Shown here: in pieces, positions 6,727 to 14,900 of the stretch
Layout of the letters: every line of letters starts with the position of its first letter
Position numbering within the stretch: position 1 is the first letter of the stretch
From: an uncultured Clostridia bacterium
GTDB lineage: Bacteria > Bacillota > Clostridia > UMGS1883
DNA: 15,937 bases
Assembly (NCBI GenBank): GCA_947629615.1
Contig: CANRER010000020.1
Coordinates: 1 to 15,937, forward strand
Direction: 5' to 3'
Position numbers and translations under genes: made by a program
Notes under the pieces: model-generated
The model's database searches: none
Told to the model about the DNA's origin: nothing
The model's input: only the letters and a program-made list of their open reading frames with translations

Positions 6727-6754
6727 ATATTATCCTAATATAATTGTAACTCAA
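6727..6754 (-). promoter_or_regulatory. Candidate ruvCAB promoter
   Basis: On the minus strand TTGAGT (6754-6749), a 16-nt spacer and TAATAT (6732-6727) form a plausible sigma-A promoter 31 nt upstream of the ruvC ATG at 6695. I see no clear LexA-type palindrome, so SOS control cannot be claimed. The region is AT-rich and other -10 choices exist. Confidence 0.4.
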
Positions 6755-6787
6755 AACGACAAAAAAATCAAGAGCCAAAAAAATCTG

Positions 6788-6835
6788 AAAAAATTTCAAA
6801 AAGGGCTTGTGTATTTATAAATTTTGTTGTATAAT
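6788..6835 (+). promoter_or_regulatory. argG promoter with upstream A-tract element
   Basis: TTGTGT (6807-6812), a spacer of exactly 17 nt and the consensus TATAAT (6830-6835). Transcription would start near 6842, giving a leader of about 27 nt before the argG ATG. Just upstream lies A6-TTTC-A5 (6788-6802), which resembles an RNA polymerase UP element and recurs at two other promoters in the window. A 10-bp palindrome (ATTTATAAAT, 6813-6822) sits in the spacer but does not fit an ArgR box. Confidence 0.75.
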
Positions 6836-6868
6836 TATTGAAAAGTTTGCATTATGGAGGAAATCATT

Positions 6869-8086
6869 ATGGCAGAAAAAATTGTACTTGCGTATTCCGG
6901 CGGGCTTGATACCTCTATCATCATCCCCTGGCTGAAGGAAAACTACGAGGGCTGCGAGGTTATCGCCGTCTGCGGCGACGTAGGACAGGGCAAGGAAACC
7001 GAGGGCCTTGAGGCAAGGGCCAAAAGGGCCGGCGCGTCCAAGCTGTATATTGAGGATTTGCGCGACGAATACGTTGAGAACTTCATCTATCCCGTTGTTA
7101 AGTCCGGCGCGGTTTACGAGGATAAATACCTTCTCGGCACCTCTCACGCCCGCCCCATAATCGCCAAAAGGCTGGTCGAAATAGCCCTGAAAGAGGGCGC
7201 AACGGCCATCTGCCACGGCGCGACCGGCAAGGGCAACGATCAGGTGCGCTTCGAGCTTACGATTAAGGCTCTCGCGCCCCAGCTTAAGATTATAGCCCCG
7301 TGGCGCGTGTGGGATATAAAGTCCCGCGAGGACGCCGTCGATTACGCCGAGGCTCACCATATCGAGATACCCGTCACCAAGAAGGAGCTTTACTCCCGCG
7401 ACCGCAATATCTGGCACATCAGCCACGAGGGTATGGATCTTGAAGACCCCGCCAACGAGCCGCAGCTCGACAGCCTCTTAAAGCTCACCGTTCCGCCCGA
7501 AAAGGCTCCCGACGAGCCCAAGTATATCACGATAGGCTTTGAGAAGGGCTGCGCCACCACGCTCGACGGCGAAAAAATGCGCCCCCGCGAGCTTGTTGAA
7601 AAGCTTAACGAGATAGGCGGAGCTTACGGCATAGGCATAGCCGACATCGTGGAGGACCGCCTTGTCGGCATGAAGAGCCGCGGCGTTTACGAAACGCCCG
7701 GCGGCACAATTCTTTACTACGCTCACCGCGAGCTGGAGTATCTTTGCCTTGACCGCGACACCCAAGCCTTTAAGCGTCATGTCGGCATAAAGATGGCCGA
7801 GCTCGTCTACGACGGCAAGTGGTACACCCCCCTGCGCGAGGCCATTTCCGCCTTTGTGGACTCCACGCAGGAAACCGTCACCGGCGAGGTTCGCCTCAAG
7901 CTTTACAAGGGCAGCGTGTCCTCCGCAGGCGCGAAGAGCGAATATTCCCTCTATAACGAGGACATCGCGAGCTTCGGCGACAGCCACGAGCTTTACAGCC
8001 ACAAGGATTCGGCGGGCTTTATAAACCTGTTCGGCCTGCCGCTGAAGGTTCGCGCGCTGATGAAGCAAAAGAACGAAAATAAATAA
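6869..8086 (+). CDS. argG: Argininosuccinate synthase ArgG, 405 aa
   Basis: Joins citrulline and aspartate with ATP to make argininosuccinate, the penultimate step of arginine synthesis, in the cytoplasm. The N-terminal ATP-binding signature AYSGGLDTS (8-16) and the family motif HGATGKGNDQVRFE (116-129) are present, and the length is typical. I chose ATG 6869 because GGAGG (6856-6860) lies 8 nt upstream; the in-frame ATG at 6854 overlaps the ribosome site. First gene of an argG-argH pair separated by 65 nt with a hairpin between them. No other arginine genes are in view. No sign of truncation. Confidence 0.98.
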   Translation: MAEKIVLAYSGGLDTSIIIPWLKENYEGCEVIAVCGDVGQGKETEGLEARAKRAGASKLYIEDLRDEYVENFIYPVVKSGAVYEDKYLLGTSHARPIIAKRLVEIALKEGATAICHGATGKGNDQVRFELTIKALAPQLKIIAPWRVWDIKSREDAVDYAEAHHIEIPVTKKELYSRDRNIWHISHEGMDLEDPANEPQLDSLLKLTVPPEKAPDEPKYITIGFEKGCATTLDGEKMRPRELVEKLNEIGGAYGIGIADIVEDRLVGMKSRGVYETPGGTILYYAHRELEYLCLDRDTQAFKRHVGIKMAELVYDGKWYTPLREAISAFVDSTQETVTGEVRLKLYKGSVSSAGAKSEYSLYNEDIASFGDSHELYSHKDSAGFINLFGLPLKVRALMKQKNENK

Positions 8087-8094
8087 GCGACTGA

Positions 8095-8120
8095 TTTGGG
8101 GCGGCCTTTGTCGCCCCAAA
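8095..8120 (+). other. Intercistronic hairpin between argG and argH
   Basis: A perfect 9-bp stem TTTGGGGCG / CGCCCCAAA with an 8-nt loop (GCCTTTGT). No T run follows on the plus strand (AAATTACC), so it is a poor intrinsic terminator. It may set the argG:argH ratio by partial termination, RNA processing or protection of mRNA ends. It lies 8 nt after the argG stop and 31 nt before the argH ATG. Confidence 0.5.
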
Positions 8121-8151
8121 AAATTACCGCTGAATATAAGGGGAGAATAAT

Positions 8152-9534
8152 ATGAAGCTTTGGGGCGGACGCTTTGAAAAGGCCACCGACAAGGCCGTGG
8201 ACGATTTTAACTCGTCAATTCGGTTCGACAGCCGTATGTACCGGCAGGATATACAGGGCTCCATGGCCCACGCCGAGATGCTGGGCCGCCGCGGCATAAT
8301 CCCGAAGGAGGACGCGGAGCTTATCGTAAAGACGCTCGGCGAGATACTTGCCGACATCGAGGCCGGCAGGGTGGAGTTTTTGGTTGACGCCGAGGACATA
8401 CACATGAACGTGGAAAAGCTTTTGACCGACCGTATAGGCGAGCCGGGCAAGCGGCTCCACACGGGCCGCAGCCGCAACGACCAAGTCGCGCTCGACACCC
8501 GTATGTACGCCCGCGACGCAATCGACGCCATAATTCCCATGCTGCGCGAGCTTGCGGAAACCTTGCTGAATTTGGCCGAGGATAACCTTTTCACGATAAT
8601 GCCGGGCTATACGCACTTGCAAAAGGCGCAGCCAATAACGCTGGCCCACCACTTCATGGCCTACGTGTGCATGCTGACGAGGGATATGGAGCGTTTGGCT
8701 CAAGCGCGCGAGCGCGTCAACGTAATGCCGCTGGGCAGCGGCGCTCTCGCCGGCACCACCTACCCCCTCGACAGGGAGTTTGTGGCCGAAAGGCTGGGCT
8801 TTTCCGCCGTCACGGCCAATTCGCTCGACGGTGTTTCCGACCGCGATTTCGCCATCGAAACGGTGTTCTGTCTTTCGCTCGTGATGACGCATCTTTCCCG
8901 CTTTTCCGAGGAGCTTATCCTCTGGAGCAGCAACGAGTTCCGCTTTGTCACCATGGACGACGCTTACTCCACCGGCAGCTCCATCATGCCTCAGAAAAAG
9001 AACCCCGACGTGGCCGAGCTGATACGCGGCAAAACCGGCCGCGTGAACGGCGACCTTGTGGCCCTGCTCACGGTGATGAAGGGCCTGCCGCTGGCTTACA
9101 ACAAGGATATGCAGGAGGATAAGGAGGCCCTTTTTGACGCTATCGACACCGTTTCCCTCTGCGTGCCGGTGTTCACCAAGATGATAGCGGCGATGAAGAT
9201 AAATAAGGAAATAATGTATAAGGGCGCGAGCGCGGGCTTCACCAACGCCACCGACGTGGCCGACTACCTTGTTAAGAAGGGTATGCCCTTCCGCGAGGCT
9301 CACGGCGTTGTGGGGCGCATGGTGCTCGCCGCCGAAAAGAAGGGCGTCGGGCTTGAAGAGCTCAGCCTCGACGAGCTGCGCGAATGCAGCCCCCTCATCG
9401 AAAACGACATATACGAGGCAATAAGCATGGAAACCTGCGTCAAGGGCCGCGACCTTATCGGCGGCCCCGCCCCCTCGGCGGTGGAACGCTCCATAGCCGA
9501 GGCCCGCGAAAAGCTTAAAATTCGGAAAAGCTGA
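8152..9534 (+). CDS. argH: Argininosuccinate lyase ArgH, 460 aa
   Basis: Splits argininosuccinate into arginine and fumarate, the last step of arginine synthesis. It is a fumarase/aspartase-superfamily enzyme that acts as a homotetramer. Visible motifs: MKLWGGRF at the start, LHTGRSRNDQV (102-112), T154-H155 in PGYTHLQKAQP, and the superfamily signature GSSIMPQKKNPD (275-286) carrying the catalytic serine. The length matches the family. ATG 8152 follows AAGGGGAG (8138-8145). No promoter is obvious in the 65 nt after argG, so it is probably cotranscribed with argG through the hairpin. Confidence 0.98.
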   Translation: MKLWGGRFEKATDKAVDDFNSSIRFDSRMYRQDIQGSMAHAEMLGRRGIIPKEDAELIVKTLGEILADIEAGRVEFLVDAEDIHMNVEKLLTDRIGEPGKRLHTGRSRNDQVALDTRMYARDAIDAIIPMLRELAETLLNLAEDNLFTIMPGYTHLQKAQPITLAHHFMAYVCMLTRDMERLAQARERVNVMPLGSGALAGTTYPLDREFVAERLGFSAVTANSLDGVSDRDFAIETVFCLSLVMTHLSRFSEELILWSSNEFRFVTMDDAYSTGSSIMPQKKNPDVAELIRGKTGRVNGDLVALLTVMKGLPLAYNKDMQEDKEALFDAIDTVSLCVPVFTKMIAAMKINKEIMYKGASAGFTNATDVADYLVKKGMPFREAHGVVGRMVLAAEKKGVGLEELSLDELRECSPLIENDIYEAISMETCVKGRDLIGGPAPSAVERSIAEAREKLKIRKS

Positions 9535-9597
9535 AATAAACCCCGCGCCCCCGGAATAAACTGTAGTACAACTACCGTTTTACTGGGGGGTCTTGCA

Positions 9598-10692
9598 GTG
9601 AAAAAGCTTATCGCTCTGCTAATTACCTTTTTTATATGCTTCCCGGTGCGCTCAGCCGCGCCGGAGGACATATCGGCCAAAAGCGCCGTGCTGATGGACG
9701 CCGCCTCGGGAAGACTGCTTTACGAAAAAAACGGCTTCGAGCGGCTGCCGATGGCCAGCACCACAAAAATCATGACGGCCCTGCTCGTCATCGAGAACTG
9801 CGGCCTCGGCGAAAGCGTCACCGTCAGCCCGACCGCCGCCTCGGTCGAGGGTTCGTCCCTTTGGCTCGAGGCTGGGGAGAACCTCACCGTGGAGCAGCTT
9901 CTTTACGGGCTTATGCTTAAAAGCGGCAACGACGCGGCCGTCGCCTTGGCCGAAAAAACAGCCGGCTCCGAGGAAGCCTTCGTCGCGCTGATGAACGCGC
10001 GTGCGCGGGAGCTGGGGCTTGGCAACACGGGCTTCAAAACGCCGAACGGCCTCGACGCCGACGGCCACCACACCACCGCCTGCGATTTGGCTGCTCTGAC
10101 GCGCCGCGCCATGCAGAACCCGGTTTTCAAAAAAATCGTTTCCACAAAGGAAACCTCCATTCCGTGGGCGGGCCGCCGCTGGGACAGAGCGCTGAAAAAC
10201 CACAACAAGCTGCTGTGGAGCTACGATGGCTGCGTCGGCGTTAAGACGGGCTTCACGAAAAAGGCGGGCCGCTGCCTTGTGTCCGCCGCCGAAAGAGAAG
10301 GCCGCACGCTCATCTGCGTCACGCTCAACGCCCCGAACGACTGGGACGACCACAAAAGGCTGCTCGATTACGGCTTCGGCGAGTTTGCCTCCGCCGCGAT
10401 AGCCAAAAAGGGCGAACGCCACAGCTCCGTCACGGTTGGCGACAGCGAGATAGGGCTGGTTTTCGCCGAGGACTTTACAACCTCCCTTCGCCCCGACGAG
10501 GCCGAAAGCGTCGAGGTGCGCCGCGAGATGGGCGAGATAACGCTCCCGGTCAAAAAGGGGCGCCGCCTCGCGACGGCCGCCATATTCGCCAACGGCGAGT
10601 ATCTCGGCTCGGTGGGCCTTCTTGCCGACAGAAGCGTCGAGGCCGACGGCTTCGGCGATAAGCTGATAAAAATTATAAAGGAACTGATGTGA
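9598..10692 (+). CDS. D-alanyl-D-alanine carboxypeptidase (peptidase S11, DacB/DacF/PBP5 type), 364 aa
   Basis: Predicted low-molecular-weight penicillin-binding protein that trims the terminal D-Ala from peptidoglycan stem peptides outside the membrane. A signal peptide (about 1-20) precedes the catalytic domain with all three active-site motifs: S54-TT-K57 (MASTTKIM), S109-G-N111 (LKSGND) and K216-T-G218 (GVKTGFT). A PBP5-C-like beta domain (about 265-345) and a C-terminal amphipathic segment (GFGDKLIKIIKEL) that could anchor it to the membrane follow. The start is GTG 9598, after a G6 run (9585-9590). The next gene, rluB, begins directly after its stop. In Bacillus subtilis the dacB-spmA-spmB-rluB order is known; spmA and spmB are absent here. 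I cannot choose between the dacB and dacF names from sequence alone. No strong promoter is seen in the 63-nt gap after argH. Confidence 0.93.
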   Translation: MKKLIALLITFFICFPVRSAAPEDISAKSAVLMDAASGRLLYEKNGFERLPMASTTKIMTALLVIENCGLGESVTVSPTAASVEGSSLWLEAGENLTVEQLLYGLMLKSGNDAAVALAEKTAGSEEAFVALMNARARELGLGNTGFKTPNGLDADGHHTTACDLAALTRRAMQNPVFKKIVSTKETSIPWAGRRWDRALKNHNKLLWSYDGCVGVKTGFTKKAGRCLVSAAEREGRTLICVTLNAPNDWDDHKRLLDYGFGEFASAAIAKKGERHSSVTVGDSEIGLVFAEDFTTSLRPDEAESVEVRREMGEITLPVKKGRRLATAAIFANGEYLGSVGLLADRSVEADGFGDKLIKIIKELM

Positions 10693-11433
10693 ATGCGTCT
10701 GCAAAAATATATCGCCATGTGCGGCGTGGCCTCCCGCAGGGGAGCCGAACGCCTTATCGAAAGCGGGCGGGTGCTCGTAAACGGCAGCCTTGTGGACTAC
10801 ATGGGCTGCGAGGTGGACGGGGAGCGCGACGAGGTAAGCGTGGACGGCGTTGTCATTTCGCCCGAAAAGCGGTTGGTATACATCGCGCTCAATAAGCCGA
10901 AAAACTACGTCACCACCGTCAGCGACGACCTTGGCCGCCCCACCGTTATGGAGCTGGTGAGCGACATAAACGAGCGCATCTACCCCGTCGGCAGGCTGGA
11001 TTTCGACACCTCGGGCCTGCTTATTATGACGAACGACGGCGATTTTGCCAACGCCGTCACCCACCCGAGCCATCAGGTGGACAAGACCTATATCGCGCGG
11101 GTGAGCCGCCCCCTTGAAAAGAGCGACATCGAGGCTCTCCGCGCCGGCGTTGAGCTCGACGGGCGCAAAACGGCCCCCGCGAGGGTAGAGCCGCTCAGCA
11201 ATCCCAAGCGTATTTTTGAGCTGAAAATCTCGATACACGAGGGCCGCAACCGTCAGGTCAGAAGAATGCTCGAGGCTGTCGGCGCCGAAACGCCCGCCCT
11301 ACAGCGCGTGGCCGTGGGCGGAGTGACGCTCGGCAATCTCCCCGAGGGGAAGTGGCGCCGCCTTAAACAGGTGGAGATAGATAAATTGAGAGGCAGGAAA
11401 AACCATGATAAAAGTAATGATAATAAGCGATAA
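10693..11433 (+). CDS. rluB: 23S rRNA pseudouridine synthase, RluB/RsuA family, 246 aa
   Basis: Predicted to isomerise a uridine in ribosomal RNA; by family, most likely 23S rRNA as in RluB. An S4 RNA-binding domain (about 1-47: MRLQKYIAMCGVASRR, then RVLVNG) is followed by the synthase domain with the signature GRLDFDTSGLL (100-110), catalytic D103, and the downstream EGRNRQVRRML motif. The basic tail (GRKNHDK to NDNKR) overlaps the next gene by 29 nt. The ATG at 10693 directly follows the TGA of the carboxypeptidase gene, with AAAGGA at 10677-10682. RsuA/RluE/RluF-type specificity cannot be fully excluded, but the length and the neighbouring dac gene fit RluB. Confidence 0.92.
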   Translation: MRLQKYIAMCGVASRRGAERLIESGRVLVNGSLVDYMGCEVDGERDEVSVDGVVISPEKRLVYIALNKPKNYVTTVSDDLGRPTVMELVSDINERIYPVGRLDFDTSGLLIMTNDGDFANAVTHPSHQVDKTYIARVSRPLEKSDIEALRAGVELDGRKTAPARVEPLSNPKRIFELKISIHEGRNRQVRRMLEAVGAETPALQRVAVGGVTLGNLPEGKWRRLKQVEIDKLRGRKNHDKSNDNKR

Positions 11434-11743
11434 ACGGGTGATAGAGTCCGTCTGCGAAAACCCGTCCGACAGCCTCCGCCTCGCATGGGCGCAGGAGGGG
11501 CCGCAGAGCCGGGGCTACGCCGCCTTCACCGAGGAGGGCGAGCTGCTCTACGCCGTGGATAAGGACAATATTTTCGAACTGCTTGTCCGCGCCGCGCTCA
11601 ACCACCTTGACCTCGGCGGCGTCGAGAAGGCCTTCTGCAAAAACGAGGCCATGTTCCCGGGACTGTATCTTTTGGGCTTTAAGCCCGGCGAAAACGGGCT
11701 TGAGATAAACATCAAGGACTTTTTCGCGACGGGCTGTCATTGA
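11405..11743 (+). CDS. Unrecognised 112-aa protein coupled to rluB
   Basis: I do not recognise this family. It is a soluble, mixed-charge protein with no signal peptide or membrane segment and three cysteines (C17, C78, C111), ending KDFFATGCH. Predicted helices around NIFELLVRAALNHLDL and a C-terminal strand-rich stretch (GLYLLGFKPGENGLEINI) suggest a folded domain. Codon use and GC match the flanking core genes, which argues that it is real. The start is ATG 11405, inside the end of rluB (29-nt overlap), with a weak AGGA site (11395-11398). It precedes the next small gene by 13 nt. The position inside a rluB-dnaE operon suggests a housekeeping role, but none can be named. Confidence 0.72.
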   Translation: MIKVMIISDKRVIESVCENPSDSLRLAWAQEGPQSRGYAAFTEEGELLYAVDKDNIFELLVRAALNHLDLGGVEKAFCKNEAMFPGLYLLGFKPGENGLEINIKDFFATGCH

Positions 11744-11756
11744 CGGGAGGGATAGT

Positions 11757-11987
11757 ATGCTTTTCGGCAAAAGAAAAACGGAGCCGCCCGCGCCGACCGG
11801 CCATATCGACGACGGCAATGTGGAGCTTGAATCGAGCATATGCACCGGCGAAACTCTTATCGGCTTTCGCAGCAAGGCCACCGGCAGGCTCGAAAAGGCC
11901 GTGGTTGTGCGCCGCCAAAGCGACATCGACGAGTTTTACCGCGAGCATGACCTGAAAAACACGGGAAGGCTGAAATATACGAGGTGA
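11757..11987 (+). CDS. Unrecognised 76-aa basic protein just upstream of dnaE
   Basis: I cannot assign a function. The protein starts MLFGKRKTEPP, like many small Firmicutes proteins with a basic head and a proline-rich linker, followed by a compact domain (about 25-70) with GETLIGFRSKATGRL and AVVVRRQSDIDEFYREHDL. It has one cysteine (C29) and no membrane segment. Evidence that it is expressed: a strong GGGAGG site (11745-11750) 6 nt before ATG 11757, core-like codon use, and tight packing. Its final codons contain the GAGGTG ribosome site of dnaE (11981-11986), and only 6 nt separate its stop from the dnaE TTG. Confidence 0.75.
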   Translation: MLFGKRKTEPPAPTGHIDDGNVELESSICTGETLIGFRSKATGRLEKAVVVRRQSDIDEFYREHDLKNTGRLKYTR

Positions 11988-11993
11988 TAAAAG

Positions 11994-14900
11994 TTGTTCA
12001 CACATCTTCACGTCCACAGCGAATACAGCCTGCTGGACGGTATGTGCCGCGTAAGCGAGCTGCCCAAAAGGGCGAAGGAGCTTGGCCAAACGGCCGTCGC
12101 TCTAACCGACCACGGCGTGATGTACGGCGCGGTGGATTTTTACAAGGCCTGCAAGGCCGAGGGCGTAAAGCCCATCATCGGCTGTGAGATATACACCTCA
12201 CGCGATATGTACGACAAGCGCGGACGCGAGGATAACGGCATAAACCACCTTGTTCTGCTGTGCAAAAACGAGCAGGGCTATAACAACCTTATCCGTATAG
12301 TTTCCGCCGGCTGGGTGGACGGTTTTTATTACAAGCCCCGCGTAGACCGAAGCATACTCGAAAAGTACAAGGGCGGGCTTATCGCGCTTTCGGCCTGCCT
12401 CGCCGGCGAGATACCCCGCGCGCTTGCCGCCGGGGACGAAAAGGCCGCGCGGGAGAGCGTGGAGTTTTTCAAAAGCGTTTTCGACGAATTTTACATCGAG
12501 CTTCAGGACCACGGCATCGACGAGCAAAAACGCCTAAATCCGCTGCTCCTGAAGCTTGCCCGCGATACGGATACCCCCGTCGTCGTCACCAACGACGCGC
12601 ACTACCTGACTAAGGCCGACGCGAAAAACCAAGATATGCTGCTCTGCATACAAACGGGCAAAAAGCTTGACGAGCCGGATCGCCTGCGCTTCGCCACCAA
12701 CGAGTTCTACCTTAAGAGCGAGGACGAAATGCGCGCCCTGTTCCCAAACCTCCCCGAAGCCTTCGACAACACCGCCAAAATTGCCGAAAAATGTAATTTC
12801 GACTTCAAGTTCGGCGAACGCCGCCTCCCGCATTTCGACGTGCCGCAGGGCTACACCGCCGAGGAATATCTGCGGAAGCTTTGCGACGAGGGTCTTAAGG
12901 AGCGTTACGGCGATTTGGCCGAAACCCACCGCGAAAGGCTCGAATACGAGCTCGGCGTTATCAGCTCGATGGGCTTTGTGGACTATTTCCTCATCGTGTG
13001 GGACTTCATCAACTACGCCAAGCGCAACAAAATCCCCGTCGGGCCGGGCCGAGGCAGCGGCTGCGGCAGCGTCGCGGCCTACTGCCTGCATATCACCGAC
13101 GTCGAGCCCACGCAGTACAACCTCATTTTCGAGCGCTTCCTAAACCCCGAGCGCGTCAGTATGCCCGATTTCGACGTGGATTTCTGCCCCCGCCGCCGAG
13201 GCGAGGTCATAGACTACGTTATTAATAAGTACAAACCCGAAAACGTCAGCCAGATAGGCACCTTCGGCACCATGAAGGCCAAGGCCGCAATCCGCGACTG
13301 CGGCCGCGTGCTTGGCGTGCCCTACGGCGAGGTGGACGCCATCTCCAAAATGGTGCCGCAGCGGCTCGGAATAACGCTTAAAGCCGCTCTTGAGGAAAGC
13401 CCAAAGCTTAAGGCCGCCTACGCCGAAAGCCCGACCGTTAAAAAAATCATCGACTCCGCAATTTCCATCGAGGGCCTGCCCCGTAACGTCGGCACCCACG
13501 CCGCCGCCGTCGTCATCGCCGGCAAGCCCGTTTCGACCTACGTTCCGCTGCAGCGGAGCGACAACATAATCTCCACCCAGTATACCAAGGATACCGTCGA
13601 GGAGCTCGGGCTGCTCAAAATGGACTTCCTCGGGCTGAGAAATCTGACGATAATCGACGACTGCGTGAAGATTCTCGCCTCCCTCGGCGTACATCTCGAC
13701 ATGGCCAAAATCGACTACTCCGTGCCGGAGGTCTACGCCATGATAGCCGAGGGCGACACCGACGGCGTTTTTCAGCTCGAAAGCTCGGGAATGCGCGTCT
13801 TTATGCGCCGCCTCTGCCCCGAAAATCTCGAGGACATCATCGCCGGCGTGGCCCTTTACCGCCCCGGCCCCATGGACTTTATCCCCACCTACGTGGCCGC
13901 CAAGGCCGACCCGTCCAAGGTCACCTTCAAGCACCCGAGTCTCGCGCCAATTCTCGACATGACCTACGGCTGCATAGTTTATCAGGAGCAAGTAATGCAG
14001 ATTGTGCAAAAGCTCGCGGGCTTCTCGATGGGCCGTGCCGACGAGGTGCGCCGCGCCATGAGCAAAAAGAAGGCCAAAGATATGGAAAAGGCCCGCCAAA
14101 GCTTTATCTACGGCGAGCTTAACGACGACGGCAGCGTCCGCGTGCCGGGCTGTATCAGGAACGGCGTGGACGAAAAAACCGCCGCCAGCATCTTCGACGA
14201 CATGGACGCCTTCGCTCAGTACGCCTTCAATAAAAGCCACGCCGCGGCCTACGCCGTGCTGGCCTACCAAACGGCCTACCTCAAATGCCTTTACCCCGAG
14301 GCCTTCATGGCCGCCCTCATCACCAGCGTTATGGGCGACAACGACAAGGTGGCCGCCTACATTAATAATTGCCGCCAAAAGGGAATAAGTATTCTCCCGC
14401 CGGATATAAATAAAAGTGACAGCGGCTTCACCATCGAAAACGGGGCCATACGCTTTGGCCTCACGACAATCAAAAACGTGGGCGAGGGCTTTGTCCGCGC
14501 CTGTATCGAGGAACGCCGCCGCGGCGGGGATTTCGTCAGCCTGCGCGACTTCGCCGAGCGCATGGCCGGCGGCGAGCTGAACAAGCGCGGCGTGGAGGGT
14601 TTCATCAAGGGCGGAGCCTTCGACAGCCTCCCCGGCAGCCGCTGGCAGAAGCTGGCGGTATACGAGCAGGTTTTGTCCTCGGCGGCGCATAACGTCCGCG
14701 ACAATATCGCCGGGCAGATTTCCTTCTTCTCCATGAACGACGACGACGATAAGGCCGACGATTTCCCCGACGTACCCGAGCGCGGCAGCCGCGAGCTGCT
14801 CGACATGGAGCGCGAGGCCATCGGGGTTTACATCTCCGGCCACCCGTTGGACGAGTACCGTCAGACTATGGCCGCTATGGGCCTGCCCGAGATAGAACGG

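Noticed and set aside
6813..6822. ATTTATAAAT palindrome in the argG promoter as an ArgR box
   Set aside because: The flanking bases do not fit the ARG-box pattern (TGNAT and ATNCA half-sites). A 10-bp AT palindrome is expected by chance in such AT-rich DNA.
6854..6868. Upstream ATG for argG (6854) and similarly upstream ATG for ruvC (6713)
   Set aside because: The argG ATG overlaps the GGAGG ribosome site, and the ruvC ATG directly abuts the AAAGGA site. The downstream ATGs (6869; 6695 on the minus strand) have correct spacing and family-typical N-termini.
6696..6868. LexA/SOS box for ruvCAB
   Set aside because: I looked for GAAC-N4-GTTC-like palindromes in the divergent region and saw none.
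8215..11238. Long minus-strand frames opposite argH (8215-9303) and dac-rluB (9652-11238)
   Set aside because: Same composition artefact: the translations are rich in H, G, V and A, without motifs or ribosome sites, and oppose genes with intact signatures.
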